A stretch of DNA of 64,000 nt from Coprinellus micaceus. Its lineage: Eukaryota > Basidiomycota > Agaricomycetes > Agaricales > Psathyrellaceae. This document shows, piece by piece, positions 11,397 through 23,394 of the stretch; the first letter of the stretch is position 1, and each line of letters starts with the position of its first letter. Where the stretch lies: positions 3,038,001 through 3,102,000 of the forward strand of contig OX596337.1 of NCBI GenBank assembly GCA_951394405.1, given 5' to 3'. The position numbers and the translations under genes were made by a program. The notes under the pieces are model-generated. The model had not been told where the DNA came from. It was given only the letters and a program-made list of their open reading frames with translations, and did not search any database.

Positions 11397-11571
11397 CCGT
11401 ATTGCCCTGTCTGCACTCTTATCGCTTGGGCGTCTATCGTGCTAGATTAGATTAGATCTATGTTGTGACCAGTGTGTGACTGATGGAAGCGTGACACCCA
11501 TTTCACGAAAATCATTGGCCGCCGAGGAGAGGCGCTTGCATCGTAAACTCTGCTATTACGACGATTACAAA

Positions 11572-12759
11572 ATGGTATGCTATTCTCGCAGCCCTGCATG
11601 GATGGAATCTGAATGATTGCTAGCTGCGAAGACAAGTTCGAGAGCGACGGGAATACGTCTACCAAAAGTCCCTTGAGGCGCAGGAGCGGCAGACATGGGA
11701 GAGGAAGCAACAGCTGAAGGATGCACTGGCGGGAGGGAAGAGGCTGCCAACGGAGATGAAGAAGGATGCGCAGAGGCTTGGGAAGGAGCTGGCGTTTGAC
11801 GAGGCTCAATCAGGTGCGTAGGGACCCGTCTGTCTTCGATCGAACGGAGGGTTGAAGCGGATACAACTTTCTGCACCACACAGAACCAACATCGCATATC
11901 GACAATGAGTACTCAAGAGCGGGCATCCAAGACCCTAAAATTGTCATCACCACATCCCGAGATCCCAGTTCCAAACTCCTCCAGTTCTCAAAAGAAATAC
12001 GGCTGGTGTTCCCCAACGCGCATCGAATAAACCGAGGAAACTATGTCGTGAAGGAATTGGCGGAGGCGTGCCGAGCGAACGACGTGACGGATCTCATTGT
12101 GCTACACGAGCATCGCGGTGTACCAGGTGCGTTCTCCTCTAATCATACGTTGCCCTCGTTGTTGACGCAGATATCGCAGATGCCATGATCGTCTCCCACT
12201 TCCCCCACGGACCAACAGTCTACTTCACCCTCTCCAATGTTAACCTCCGACACGACATCGCGTCGTACAAGAATTCCACTGTCTCAGAACAGTACCCTCA
12301 CCTTATCTTTGAAGGCTTCTCGTCAAAACTGGGCGAGCGGATACGGGATGTGTTGAAGTTCCTGTTCCCCGTACCGAAGGAGGATAGCAAGCGCGTTATG
12401 ACCTTTGCAAATGAGTCGGACTTTATTTCATTCCGGTACGTCTTCGATGTCCCTAGGGCGCTAGGGCAGGCACTAATGCATAGGTTAGGCACCACGTCTT
12501 TGTGAAAACGGGGAGGCAGGTCGAGTTGGCGGAGGTCGGCCCTCGAATGGAGATGAAGCGTGAGTGACCCGCTAAAAGCACTTTTATACCCTCTCATTCG
12601 ATTCCGTCTATAGCATACGAGATCCGGCAAGGAACACTTGAGCAGTCAGAGGCAGAGAGGGAATGGGTCTTGTCGCACTACACGCGGACGGCCAAGAAGC
12701 GGAGCGTGCTGGGAGGTTCAGCAGCGTCAGAACCCCCAGCGAAGAAGGCCCGCATCTAA
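11572..12759 (+). CDS. IMP4: U3 snoRNP protein Imp4
   Basis: Imp4 is a Brix-domain component of the SSU processome that bridges U3 snoRNA and pre-18S rRNA in the nucleolus. Exons: 11572-11574, 11624-11813, 11884-12126, 12180-12435, 12489-12559, 12614-12759; 302 residues. The protein starts MLRRQVRERREYVYQKSLE, then DNEYSRAGIQDPKIVITTSR, the Brix hallmark VFPNAHRINRGNYVVKEL, DLIVLHEHRGVPDAMIVSH, GPTVYFTLSNVNLRHDI and FPVPKEDSKRVMTFANESD, ending in a basic KKARI tail. The first coding exon is the start codon alone: ATG is followed at once by GTATGC, and the second exon begins with the conserved LRR. Convergent with the aminopeptidase gene downstream, 128 bases between stops. Confidence 0.95.
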
Positions 12760-12887
12760 ACCTTGTCTACCGATCGCACTATGCATTGCCCGCACCCAAC
12801 TTTGGGTGCACACATTCCACTCGTCGTTTGATTTGGACCTTGTGCAAGTCTGGTTAACTGATGGTACTATTCCACGTCTCAGTCTAC

Positions 12888-14616
12888 CTAGTCTACGGTC
12901 AGGTTCTTGTCAAGCTCGGCGAAGCCTTCGAAGAATGCGCCGAAAAGGTCGATGGCATGTTGGACGTCGTGAGAGCCAGCAGTCTCTCGGCAGGAGTGCA
13001 TGGACAACATCGGGTTTCCAACATCAACGGTACGGATACCAATCTTCGAGAGCATAGGTCCCACAGTAGAACCACAAGGCCTGAAAACAATCGTCAACAT
13101 ATCGCAAAGGCGAGAAATAACGGTGATACGCACATATCGTTCCTAACTTCAAACTCCTGGACCCTCCCGCCCCTGCGTTCCACAAGCTGCTTCACGATAA
13201 ACGATCCAATAGCATCGCTAGCGTATCGCTGCTTTGCGTTGGTCTTGATAGCAATACCACCGTTCATGACAGGCTTGTGCTTATCCTCGTGCTTAGCCGT
13301 GTAGTTGGGGTGGATGGCATGGCCCATGTCAGCAGAGATCAAGAACGACTGGGAGATTGACTGGGAGAGTGTCGCTGGGGTAGGCGAGAGACGGTTGAGG
13401 AGAAGAGGGATGAGAGTGGATTCGGCCCCAGTGGTAGAGACGCTGCCGATTTCCTCATGGTTGAAGAGCGCAATGCAGTTTACATTTCCTTCGAGGGTAG
13501 GGAAGTAGTTGGCGGTGGAGCTTTCCGCGATAGCTTCGACAGCGCAGAACGACGACACGAGGTTATCGCATCGAGGACTAAAGATGAACTCGTTGTTGAT
13601 GCCACCAAGCACTGAAGGTTGGGTGTCATAGAGGGAGCTGCCGGACAGTCAGTAGGAGGTTTAAGAAGGGGTATGGGAGTAGCACTTGCAGCTCGAAATC
13701 ATGAATCTCCTCAGGAGCAACAGACAGCTCGTTGGAGAGCAGTTCAAGCAGTTGTGGGTGGTGGTTCTCCTGGATGCTGGATGCGTTCTTCGGAGGAGGA
13801 ATCAGCTTGTCCTTATCGTCCGACTTGGTAGCGTTAAGCTGATCCTGGATCAACCCAAGGATGGGAACAAACTCGGTCTCTTGATTGAACTTCAAGTTGT
13901 CGTTGACACCCCTGTCCACTGGACCCAAGTCAGCAAGGTATTCAAGCTCGTGTGCGCAATAATCGTACAGTGAATGGCAAGGGTTGGGATGCGAAGGATG
14001 GGCTGGTCGATCTTGATCAACTTTGAGTTGAAGCTGCCGTTCTTGTCCGAAATAACGACTCGCCCAGCGATGGAAAGGTCTCGGTCCAGCCAGGAGTGCC
14101 AGATACCGCCTCCGTAGGTTTCGACGCCAACCTGCAGGTATCCCTGCTTCGTGCGCTTGGAGATGGGTCGAATCTGGATGGACGAGTTCAGAGATGGCGA
14201 GAAGGCAATGCGTTATGCACTGACCTTCAGGTTAGGGCTATCGACGTGGGTCGCAACAATGCTGAGCCCAGATCCTTGCTTCCACTTCTGGGGAAGAGTG
14301 AAGGCGACCAGCGCACCCTGGTTTCTGCAACGCTGGTGAGTTGAATACACGGACGGCGGTAGAATCAAGTCATACCTTGTGAAGTAATACTTTCCTCCGG
14401 GCTGCAGGTCCTTCTCCCACTCATCCTTCTCCCTGATCTTATCGAAGAAGTCAGCATCGACTTGGAACATGTGTGGTCCTCAATGCACACCTTCTTGAAC
14501 CCAACGCTCTCCAGACGAGTTGCAGCCTGGTGAACGGCATGGAATGGCGTGGGCGACGCGTTCACGAACTTGAGAAAGCGAGTCGCGGCTTCTGGGGCAG
14601 CTGGGTAGAGCATCAT
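12888..14616 (-). CDS. DNPEP: Aspartyl aminopeptidase (M18 family)
   Basis: A cytosolic dinuclear-zinc aminopeptidase that removes N-terminal Asp/Glu. Minus-strand exons: 14491-14616, 14376-14437, 14225-14324, 13969-14173, 13690-13918, 13134-13637, 12888-13080; 472 residues, normal for M18. Metal-ligand and catalytic motifs visible: [56 protein letters not shown] and [11 protein letters not shown]. It starts [19 protein letters not shown] and closes with KNLTVD, like the human NLLVD end. The intron at 13638-13689 uses a GC donor (GCAAGT); with it the junction reads [15 protein letters not shown], whereas no GT donor keeps the frame. Divergent from UTP12, with only 148 bases between start codons. 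Confidence 0.95.
13638..13689 (-). other. GC-AG intron in DNPEP
   Basis: The donor reads GCAAGTGC and the acceptor GGCAG; it is 52 bases long. The nearby GT (two codons on) gives the wrong phase, while the GC donor restores the M18-conserved DTQPSVLGG in frame. Confidence 0.85.
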
Positions 14617-14764
14617 GTCCTGGTGGTTGAGAGGAAAGCCAGCGCGAAGTTGCCCCTATGCAATCAGATCACACGCTATTCTTAGCGCTCCCACGTGAGC
14701 CATCAGCCTCGCAAAACTTTTGCAGGCGCTCTGAGAACTGCGAGTTCGTATTTAGGCGTTCATT
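14617..14764. promoter_or_regulatory. Shared divergent promoter, DNPEP / UTP12
   Basis: Only 148 bases separate the two start codons, so both genes must share this region for initiation. I see no clear TATA box; the sequence contains CACGTG-like CCCACGTGAG at 14690-14699, an E-box core, which could bind a bHLH factor (inference). Confidence 0.5.
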
Positions 14765-17700
14765 ATGGTCCAGAGTTATCTGAGGCACGGTCCTACACAG
14801 GTACGAGGACGATACTGCGCACTATACAGATTTTGACAGTGAATAGGCCTTTGGATTGGTGTGTAGTGCATCTTCAAATGCGATCTTTGACGGAAAACTC
14901 GCGTACGCTCCTGCGCTCGAAGATGTGTTGGTCTGGGACGTGAAGAAGGGGGAGATGGTGCGTCGCAAGGTTTCTGAAGTACAGACATAAATTGACCTTG
15001 AGACAGCGTGCTATGTGGCACGAAACGGGACACAGAGCCGAAGTCACTTGCATCCTCCGTTCGCCCCAACCCGAATTCTTCGCCGTCGGTTACGCAGATG
15101 GTTCTGTTCGACTCTGGAATAGCACCACGGAATCGGTCGTCACCGTCTTCAATGGACACAAGAAATCTATCACGGCTCTTGCGTTTGACGACCAGGGCAC
15201 CAGGCTCGCGTCTGGCTCGCAAGATACCGATCTCATCGTTTGGGATATCGTCGCGGAAGCAGGACTGTTCAGGCTGCGTGGCCACCGAGACCAGATTACG
15301 GCCATCAAGTTCTTGTCAACGGACGGCTCTCAACCTTCCTCTTCCAAGGCTGCAGCCCCAGGACTTCTCCTTACCTCTTCAAAAGACACATTCCTGAAGC
15401 TCTGGGACCTCACCACCCACCACTGTATCCAGACTGTCGTTGCCCATAGATCAGAAATCTGGTCTCTCGACGTGAGTCCCGAGCAAGACCTCATCTTTAC
15501 CGGAAGCGGAGAGGGAGAAGTGAAGGCGTGGAGAATCGACAAGGAGGCGTTGAGTGAGGGTTTGAAAGAGACCGAGTCAGGCGAGGTGCGTCCTACATTC
15601 AACTCAGTTACACCCGTCCCAACAGGTCAATAGGTCGTCAAATTCATTCATCCTATAACCAGCCTCCCCCTGGGCTCTCAGCATCGCGTCTCTCAAATAA
15701 GCTTCCACCCCCACCGACCATATGTCGCCTTCCAATCCCACGACAAGTCCATCGAAATCTTCCGCATCCGCGATGAGGAAGAAATCAAGAAAAAGATGGC
15801 TAGGCGCAAAAAGCGGAAGCAGGAGAAGGCCGGGAAGAAGGGAGCAGAGGTAGCGGAGATGGACGTTGACCAGGAGTCGGACGAGGTCCCCTTTATCGAC
15901 AAGTTGACCCCTCACGTCGTCGTCCGTGCGAGCGGGAAAGTGAGGTCCTTCGACTTTTCCGTCGATGGCGCGGGTCAGAAGAGCGTGGCTCAGCTCTTCG
16001 TTGCGCTTTCGAACAATGCGCTCGAAGTCTACAGCATCCCCCAGCCCGTCAAGTCGAGCGAAGCACCTCTTGAAGCTACCCGTAACCACTCCGTTCACCT
16101 ACCCGGACACCGGGCGGACGTTCGCTCGCTATGCTTGACATCGGACGACCGGCTGTTGGCTTCTGCGGCCAATGGCTCTCTCAAAATCTGGAACATGAAA
16201 ACAACAGCATGCATCCGAACCATGGACTGTCCCAACCCCGTCTGTATCACTTTCCTTCCTGGAGATCGGCACATAGCAGTCGGCACCAAAACCGGGGAGA
16301 TTCTTGTCTACGATGTATCGTCTTCTTCCCTCATCGAAACTGTCAAGGCACACACCGGTACCGTCTGGTCATTACATGTCAGAAGGGATGGAAGGGCACT
16401 GGTTAGCGGCAGCGCAGATAAGGATGTGAAGTTCTGGGAGTTTGAGGAGAAGGAGGGCAACGAAGAATTCGTAAGTGTCCGTTAACTAGTTGACGAGGGT
16501 GAAACCTGACTCTCCTTCAGAGCGGCAAATTGCTATCGGTGGTCCACGTCCGGACACTGAAAATGACAGACGATGTGCTTTCCGTGCGATACAGCCCCGA
16601 CATGCGATTCCTCGCTGTCGCCCTGCTCGATTCGACAGTCAAGGTGTTCTATCAAGACAGCCTCAAGTTCTTCCTCTCCCTCTACGGCCACAAACTCCCT
16701 GTGCTCTCAATGGACATTTCCGACGACTCCAAGCTCATCGTCACCTCTTCCGCCGACAAGAACGTCAAGATCTGGGGTCTCGACTTTGGTGACTGTCATA
16801 AGTCTATCTTCGCCCACGAAGACAGTGTGATGCAGGTCAAATTCGAGAAGGGCAGCCACAATTTCTGGACTGTGGGCAAGGACAAGATGCTCAAGTACTG
16901 GGATGGAGACAAGTTCCAGGGCATTCAGAAGCTCGATGGACATCACGGAGAAATTTGGGCTTTGGCTCTCAGCCATTACGGGAATTTCGTCGTCACTGGG
17001 TCTCATGACAAGTCAATCCGTGTTTGGGAAAAGCTCGACGAGCCGGTGAGTCTCGAGAACTCTTCATCCTCTTCGCACCCACTTAAAACCGTTGCAGCTA
17101 TTCCTCGAAGAAGAGCGCGAAAAGGAGCTCGAGAGACTCTATGAGGACGGCATAACTGAGACGCTCAACCGTGGCGGCGCAGCCATCGGGAGCGGTGCAG
17201 AAGGGGCCTCTGGCGAAACGCAGGAAGCAGAAGTTTCAGCCGTGACCAAACAGACGACAGAGACTCTCGTGGCTGGCGAAAAGATCATGGAAGCTCTGGA
17301 ACTCGCCGACACCGAACGCGAGACGTTCAAGGACTACGAGGAAGCGATGTCCAAGCTCTCCGATGATGACGCCATGAGGCTACAGCCCCCACCCAGAAAC
17401 CCCGTCCTCGCTGCGTACGATCTCGAGCCAGAGGCCTACGTTCTCCGAGTTGTGGAAAAGGTCCAGAGCACCGCCCTCCACGACGCACTCTTAGTGCTTC
17501 CATTCAACAAAGTCGTTTCACTGATGGGTTATCTGAATATGTGGGCAGAAAAGGTATGCAACCTCGACAACCATCAGTCGCGCACTGGCTAATTTCGCGT
17601 CATCGCAGGAATGGAACATTCCCCTGGTTTCGCGCATCCTCTTCTTCGTCCTGAAGACGCACCACAACCAGATCGTCGCCAACCGCGTGATGCGAACCAT

Positions 17701-17908
17701 CCTCATCCCCCTTCGGCGCCACCTACGAGCCGCACTCCAGAGGCAGAAGGATATCATTGGGTACAACCTCGCAGCGCTCCAGTTCATCAAGAACAAGAAC
17801 GACGCGGAACGGACTGCTCAGTTCTACGAAGAGGAGAATTGGGACGAAGAAAAAGTCAAGGCGAGGATCGCCGAGGGGAAGAAGAGAAAGAGAGTGGTGC
17901 TAGCCTAG
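14765..17908 (+). CDS. UTP12: SSU processome WD40 protein Utp12 (Dip2/WDR3)
   Basis: Utp12 belongs to the UTP-B subcomplex that loads on the 5' ETS during 18S rRNA maturation. Exons: 14765-14800, 14847-14957, 15007-15585, 15634-16470, 16521-17045, 17098-17553, 17609-17908; 947 residues, against 943 in human. Two WD40 propellers: repeats such as [16 protein letters not shown] and DTFLKLWDL in the first, and [40 protein letters not shown] and [13 protein letters not shown] in the second. A basic linker ([15 protein letters not shown]) lies between them. The C-terminal Utp12 domain runs from about residue 700 and ends in a basic KKRKRVVLA tail. The start [15 protein letters not shown] is parallel to human MGLTKQYLRYVASAVFG. 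Confidence 0.96.
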
Positions 17909-18102
17909 CTAGTGGGTATGTGGTGTGGTAGTTTGTGGTATACTAACCGCCCAGCGGTAATTCATGACTTCTCGACCCTCGGAGGCGCTTATCGCCAATG
18001 CACGACGCTCACGGATCTACTTTTTCACCTTTGGTCCCCATAGATCCTCATACCTGGCCGTCGGAAATGTCAACACTGGTTTGCCGTATCTGTTGATAGC
18101 TC

Positions 18103-18947
18103 TCACCATTCGTCAGGCTGAGTTGCTTGTCGGTACTGGACCTTCAATTTCCCTTCATCGAAATCCGCCAGTTCTCCGAACGCGGCTTTGGTAAGGTCGA
18201 CGTGCTTCGAGTTTTTCTTGCAACCGGCGCAAGTATCGACTACGCGCGCGAACACGCACTTCTTCGGGGTGTTGCAGACTGCACAGGCGCTTAACGCGAC
18301 GACCAACCGAGGCGGGAAAGGACTCACGTTCAACGAAGCTGAAGCACCTTGGCTTCTCGTGCCAGCCATACTCCGTGAGCGCCGCTACGAAAGAATTGTC
18401 TGACGGTGACCATCGGCCGTTTGCCCAGCAACTCGGGTTCTTGAGGTCGTGTCCCGTGTACCTGGCGTGTCGTCGGTCAAAGGCGGGATGGAACCTTTAT
18501 CGATGATTCTTACCAGGTTATTGTCACCTTCTCGGATTTGCCAATGCCCACCAAACCTTTCAGCGCGCCCACCACTCCCTTCAGCACACCGCCTACCCCG
18601 TGGTCGCCTTGGTGTGGTGGCTTGACCTTCCCCTTCGCAGTGCGCCTATGGGCAGCGAGCTGCGATTCGTGGTCTCGCCGGTATTTGTACTGAAGGTCGG
18701 TAACGTTCACGGCCTCCCAACCATCCCGCGGGTCAAAGCGGTAGTCGTCCCCGAGCGAGTGTGCCTTGTGGTACTTGCTTGTCTCCGAAACGGCGCGTGT
18801 AACAGTACCCAGACCGGCTATGGTAGATGTTGGGGCCGAGGATAGCGTAAGGAGAACGAGAAGAGATAATGCTTGAAAGAAGGCGAAAATCGAGCATCGC
18901 CCAGGGCGACGCGTCGGACGCATGGCGGGGATGTAGGGAGGAGACAA
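18103..18947 (-). CDS. Secreted double-psi beta-barrel (expansin/barwin-like) protein
   Basis: Minus-strand exons 18514-18947, 18328-18461 and 18103-18278 give 247 residues from the first Met; the next Met, eight codons on, may be used instead. A hydrophobic stretch (FAFFQALSLLVLLTLSS) near residues 20-40 is a signal peptide or anchor. After a Ser/Lys/Gly-rich linker comes a double-psi beta-barrel domain starting TWYTGHDLKNPSCW, with RWSPSDNSFVAALT, CNTPKKCVFARVVDTCAGC and KHVDLTKAAFGEL. Expansins, barwin and related fungal effectors share this fold; the HVDLT segment sits where loosenins and expansins have HxDL. Cysteines pair as expected for the fold. It probably acts outside the cell on wall polysaccharide; substrate unknown. 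Confidence 0.85.
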
Positions 18948-19522
18948 AGCCGTTCTGGAGAGAACCGTCCAGGCGAGAAAGATGAAGCCACGGCAGGACA
19001 GAGGGCGAGTTGGGCGAGTTACAGGACGCGTCTATGATGTCAATGGCCGGAACCTGTCGTAAATCTCGTGTCTCGCGGAAGAAAGATCCTTTCGGCTTTT
19101 GTTAGAGCCCGGACGAATGGCAAGAGAGCGACAATAGGTTATGAGTCATTTCGGCGGGAATTTAAGGATGAGCGGTAGTTGAAGCCATATCTCCCCCTCG
19201 CCTCGAGCAGGGCACATCCTTTTGCCATTTCTCTGGTATTTGGGCTATCTAAACCCACCCAAACCACCGCAACGAGCCTCTTCACTCTGTCCACGCCGAT
19301 CTTTTGGAGATCAATTTGGGAGGGCTCGAGATCAAGCCATCACTCCTTCCGTTTTTGGGCGAGCCGAGAATGCTGCCGGCAAGCCGCGTTTTGGAGACCG
19401 ACTCAGCTGCTTGTGCACAAGATGTTCCTCCATTGAAATTTAAATCTCCAATATACTCCTTCTTCTCTTCTTTCATTGCAGTCGACCTCCATCCCCCTTC
19501 TTCCGCATACCCGGTGTTCAAC
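18948..19522. other. Divergent intergenic region, DPBB gene / Zn2Cys6 gene
   Basis: 575 bases with no supported exon. The last 100 bases before the regulator's ATG are pyrimidine-rich (CTCCTTCTTCTCTTCTTTCATTGCAG), ending in a good splice acceptor, so a 5' UTR intron is possible. No repeats seen. Confidence 0.45.
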
Positions 19523-22500
19523 ATGCCCGCAGACAACACCAAACGTCGTCAGGTCTCCCGCAACACAGTGAACGACGAGGATTTAGGGTTACGGAGGGCA
19601 AGGGGGGAGGTGAGCAAAGTCTCCAGTCTCGCGTTATGATAGAATTTCATACCAGGTCACCAACCGAACAGATATCGTGCGCGGAGTGTCGTAGGTGAGT
19701 CCCTTTATCGCCGGAGATAGTGTCGAGACGTTTGACGGTGAACAAACCAGGTTGAAACTCAAATGCGACAAAAAGATACCATGCAGTTCATGCAGTACGT
19801 CCTGTGCTTTTCGGAAGGAGAGTTGATCCTGATTGAGGCGACAGCGCGCAGAGGCTGTCCTTCGATCTGCCCAAACGGTAGTCTGTCGACCGGGCAAGGA
19901 ACGAGGTGCGTCATTGCCAACAAGCGCCCATAGGGCATTACTGAGCCACTCCATGCAGATTCGTGCTTGCAGACACCAATCAACTGCACTCCAAAATTGC
20001 TGAGATGGGGCACCGGATACGAGAACTTGAAGATGCGCTTTCCATCTATCAGTCCAGTGTTTCGAGCGAGCCCCATCCATTACTTCGCGACGACCTTCTT
20101 GGAATCAAGTTCGGTCCCGAACGGCGGCAGATACAGGACGAGAAACCAATATCCCAACCTCCAACAGAAACCGCCATTAGCGCCCTTGGGACCCTGACAA
20201 TAGGCGATCGTGATGAAGCCAAGTACTTTGGACCGTCCGCAGGATCCGAGGTAAGCTTACTCATTTCACCCTCTACTCAGGACACGGAACTGATATTCCG
20301 CGTTTAGACCCTCTTTTTGGTGCGAGATATAGACCGTAACATTCCCCTTCCGTTTCTCAGCGTCCCACAGGCTGGCGCAGATCTAGACGACCCGGAATGC
20401 GAAGATGACATCCCTTCAGACATCTCAATAGAGATTGCTCGAATGATTGCCTCTTTTCCATTCGACTCGAACGGAAACTTCGAGAAAGCCATCAACCTCC
20501 TCTTTGACCGACTCCCTCCCCAAACGCGGGCGTCAGCACTCTGTGAAACCTACCTTGAGCAAGCCGCCTGGTCTTTCCGTCCAGTCAAGCGTGACGAGAT
20601 CATGGAGGAGATTATTGGGCCCATTTATAAAGCCGTGCGAGAGCGAACGGCTTCGAGCACCCCCATCGCTTGGTTCTCACCTCATAAGCTTGCTGTCGCG
20701 TACCTCATCTTCGGTCTTGGTGCTCTGGTGGATCTGACTTTAGAACCCCGTGCGCAAATCGGATATGTGCTAAATCCTATGTTGCTGACATATGCACAGA
20801 TAGCAAGGAGGCGGAAAGTTATTACAACCTTAGCAGAGCATGCTTGGCGCTACGCTCCGTGTTCGACTCGCCCGAGATATCCACAATACAGGCCGTGCTG
20901 CTCATGGCAGCCTACCATGCTATGGCAGGCCGAAGATACACCATGGATAGCGCAGTATGCTCAAGCCATTCCGGACTCTTGTCCTACTTTCTCACTTTCA
21001 CTATTCTAGTGGTCGTTGACTTCACTCGGAGCAAAGCTAGCACAGAGCGTGAGTAATGTCCCTTCTTCATCGGAGGCGCCTGCTCAATCTTCCCCCCCTT
21101 CCCCAGTTTGGCTTACATAGAGATTGCGCTCGTTGGAATTTTGACTCCAAGACGGTACAGAGGCGGAGGTCGCTGTTCTGGGAAATGTTCTCGGCTGAAC
21201 AGTTTTACGTTGGTTACCCCTTGAACTCCAAGATTGAGTTTCGCTAACCCAGCGTAACTGCGTAGAGCTTAGCGTTGGGACGTCCGCCCTCCATTCGATT
21301 ATCGTACATCGACTGCGAATTCCCAGCTGATGATGAAGCCACTATGGATGAGGATGGGAACGTACTCGTTGGCTGTAAGTCGAACGTGCCTTGACGCGGT
21401 TCTGCATACTAAACTATTCATCTAGATTACCGTTGGAAATACGAATTCTCGAGGGACATATTCTCGACTGTCTTGGAACAAACGTTGTCGGCGCAGGCTC
21501 CGAAGTACGAAGTAATCCTTGAACTAGATCGGAAAGTGCGAGAGAAGACTCTCCCTCCGCACCTTAACTCGTTCATGAACTTGGACGACCAGAATTGCAC
21601 GCCGTCTGTGTACATGAGGAGGTGTCTTCTCGGGCAGTTCCGTACCGTCAGTGAGTGCTCCCCTTCCTGAATTGGTGCCCGTATCCTGACCTCTTGCTTC
21701 AGCTTTGCTCTATATCCATCGGAGTTTCTTCGCCCAGGCTATGCTCGACCATCCTGCCAATCCACTTCGTAGTCCGTATGCGCCATCATTTTTGGCCGCG
21801 TACCGTTGCTCTTCTGGAGTGATCAAGTCATGTTTAAACCACTTTGATCGTTTCCCGGATCTGTGCAGTAGGTGGTGGGGAGTGTGGACACATCGTGAGT
21901 CTTGGACACCCCTATCTTTGCCGTGAGCGAACCTAATATCGCATTCCAGTGTTTTCTGCTGCTGTGATTGTTGGGTCCATTGTGACTCGATCCCCCGCTT
22001 CGAGCATGGCTTCAAGTGCTTTCATCGAGTTGGGTTTGGCCTGTGACCTCTTTGAGAAGGGGGCTAGGCATTCTCGTCGCGCACGAAGTGGCATGGCTAT
22101 CCTCTTCAAGATGCGAGACAAGGCTTTCCAAGTTTACTCTCAGTTCCGAAGTGGAAATGCGCCTATACCAGGCGTTCTCTCGACGGGCCGACCTGACTAC
22201 GGGGAGGACGAACTGGCACTGTTTGGCGGCCAGACCAGAGTCCTCGTCTCAAAGCTGTTGTCACAGTCCGGCCGTGCGCCCAAGCGCTCTCCATCTGCGT
22301 CAAGCTCGTTGCCCTCAACAGCGTCCAGCCCTCATCTCGCCACGGCGGAATCCAGTCGATCAGATTCTTCTTCGTCGTCAACGACGACGTCTGAGCCCGC
22401 GGACGTACACCCCTCGCTTGTTGAATACCTATCCATGTTCCCCCCACAAAACAGCACACCATCGCCACCTCACGTCGCTGACGAAAGGTCCTACGCTCCC

Positions 22501-22965
22501 ATACCGGATTTGAATGCCCCCCAGTGCCAATCACCCAAACAAAACAGCCCCACCTTTCTACCACAAACCGCCAATGTACCGACGGGGAATACACCTGGAA
22601 ATTGGCCAAATTGGTCAGCGCAGATGGCGTATCCTGATCCCCAGCAAAGCGGGCAATATCAGCCTCCTCCCCAGACTAGCCTCGGTTCGTTCGACCAGCC
22701 ACTGCGAGTATCTGGCCCTCTCCCCATACCTGGTATGAGCTCATTATTCGACGAGTCACGGTCAAATCAACCACTGGGCGACCCTTCCCAGAGCAGTCTC
22801 GTCGACCTCATGATGTTGACTGGAGAGTCCGGCATGGACGAACAGTGGATGTCCTTCATGCGCGATTCGGGTTTCTTGGACCCAGGCAATGCATATCCTC
22901 AAGGGACACATACAGCTAACATCGGGCCCAGTGTACGCAATCCTACGCTGAACACCTTTGGTTGA
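19523..22965 (+). CDS. Zn(II)2Cys6 transcription factor with fungal_trans domain
   Basis: Thirteen exons (19523-19609, 19672-19694, 19751-19794, 19845-19905, 19959-20250, 20308-20749, 20800-20954, 21010-21048, 21107-21208, 21266-21374, 21426-21650, 21703-21894, 21950-22965) give 928 residues. The zinc cluster lies at residues 32-60, spread over four exons: ISCAECRRLKLKCDKKIPC, SSC, then TRRGCPSIC. A coiled-coil-like stretch follows (LADTNQLHSKIAEMGHRIRE). The fungal-specific regulatory domain occupies the middle (LMAAYHAMAGRRYTMDSAW, LGAKLAQSFGLHRDCARWN, RRRSLFWEMFSAEQF, GRPPSIRLSYIDCEF). The tail of about 250 residues is Ser/Pro/Gln-rich and probably activating. This architecture is very common in Agaricomycetes; the target genes cannot be told from sequence. 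Confidence 0.93.
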
Positions 22966-23394
22966 CCCCGTATTCATTAAACGGTATCTACCTTTATATG
23001 GTGTATATGTATTTCTGCTAAATAATGTACTACTGCATAATCTACTCCGATTCCTCCCTTTTCGCTCTGTTTGGCCCGCCGTAGTCTTGTTCGAGCAGCG
23101 CGTCAAGAGGGGTGGTGCCGGCACGCGACACGTCGAGACATCCTCCTCTCAAAGGTACCTCTGGCACAGATCCATACGCCAGGCTGTCTCGTTCGCGGGA
23201 ACGACATAAATAACGGACTCTGAGACCCAATCACGAGGAGATGTGACGATCATGTTTCTGCAATTCCGAAGCGCGGTTAGCTGAGCCCTGCCGAAGGTCC
23301 TATCACGCTCGATGGCGCCATGGCATATGACTAGGTCGCGACAGGGCTCCATATAAGGTCCTTATGGCCACAAACTGCTTTTCGTTACTCTGCC
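22966..23394. other. Intergenic region before the trans-sulfuration gene
   Basis: Holds the regulator's 3' UTR and the promoter of the PLP enzyme. TATATGGTGTATATG at about 22996 lies in the likely poly(A) zone; a second AT-rich element (CATATAAGG at 23350) sits 45 bases before the next ATG and could be a TATA box. Confidence 0.45.

Noticed and set aside
14473..14685. Plus-strand open frame over the first DNPEP exon
   Set aside because: Antisense shadow; the minus strand reads the conserved M18 N-terminus.
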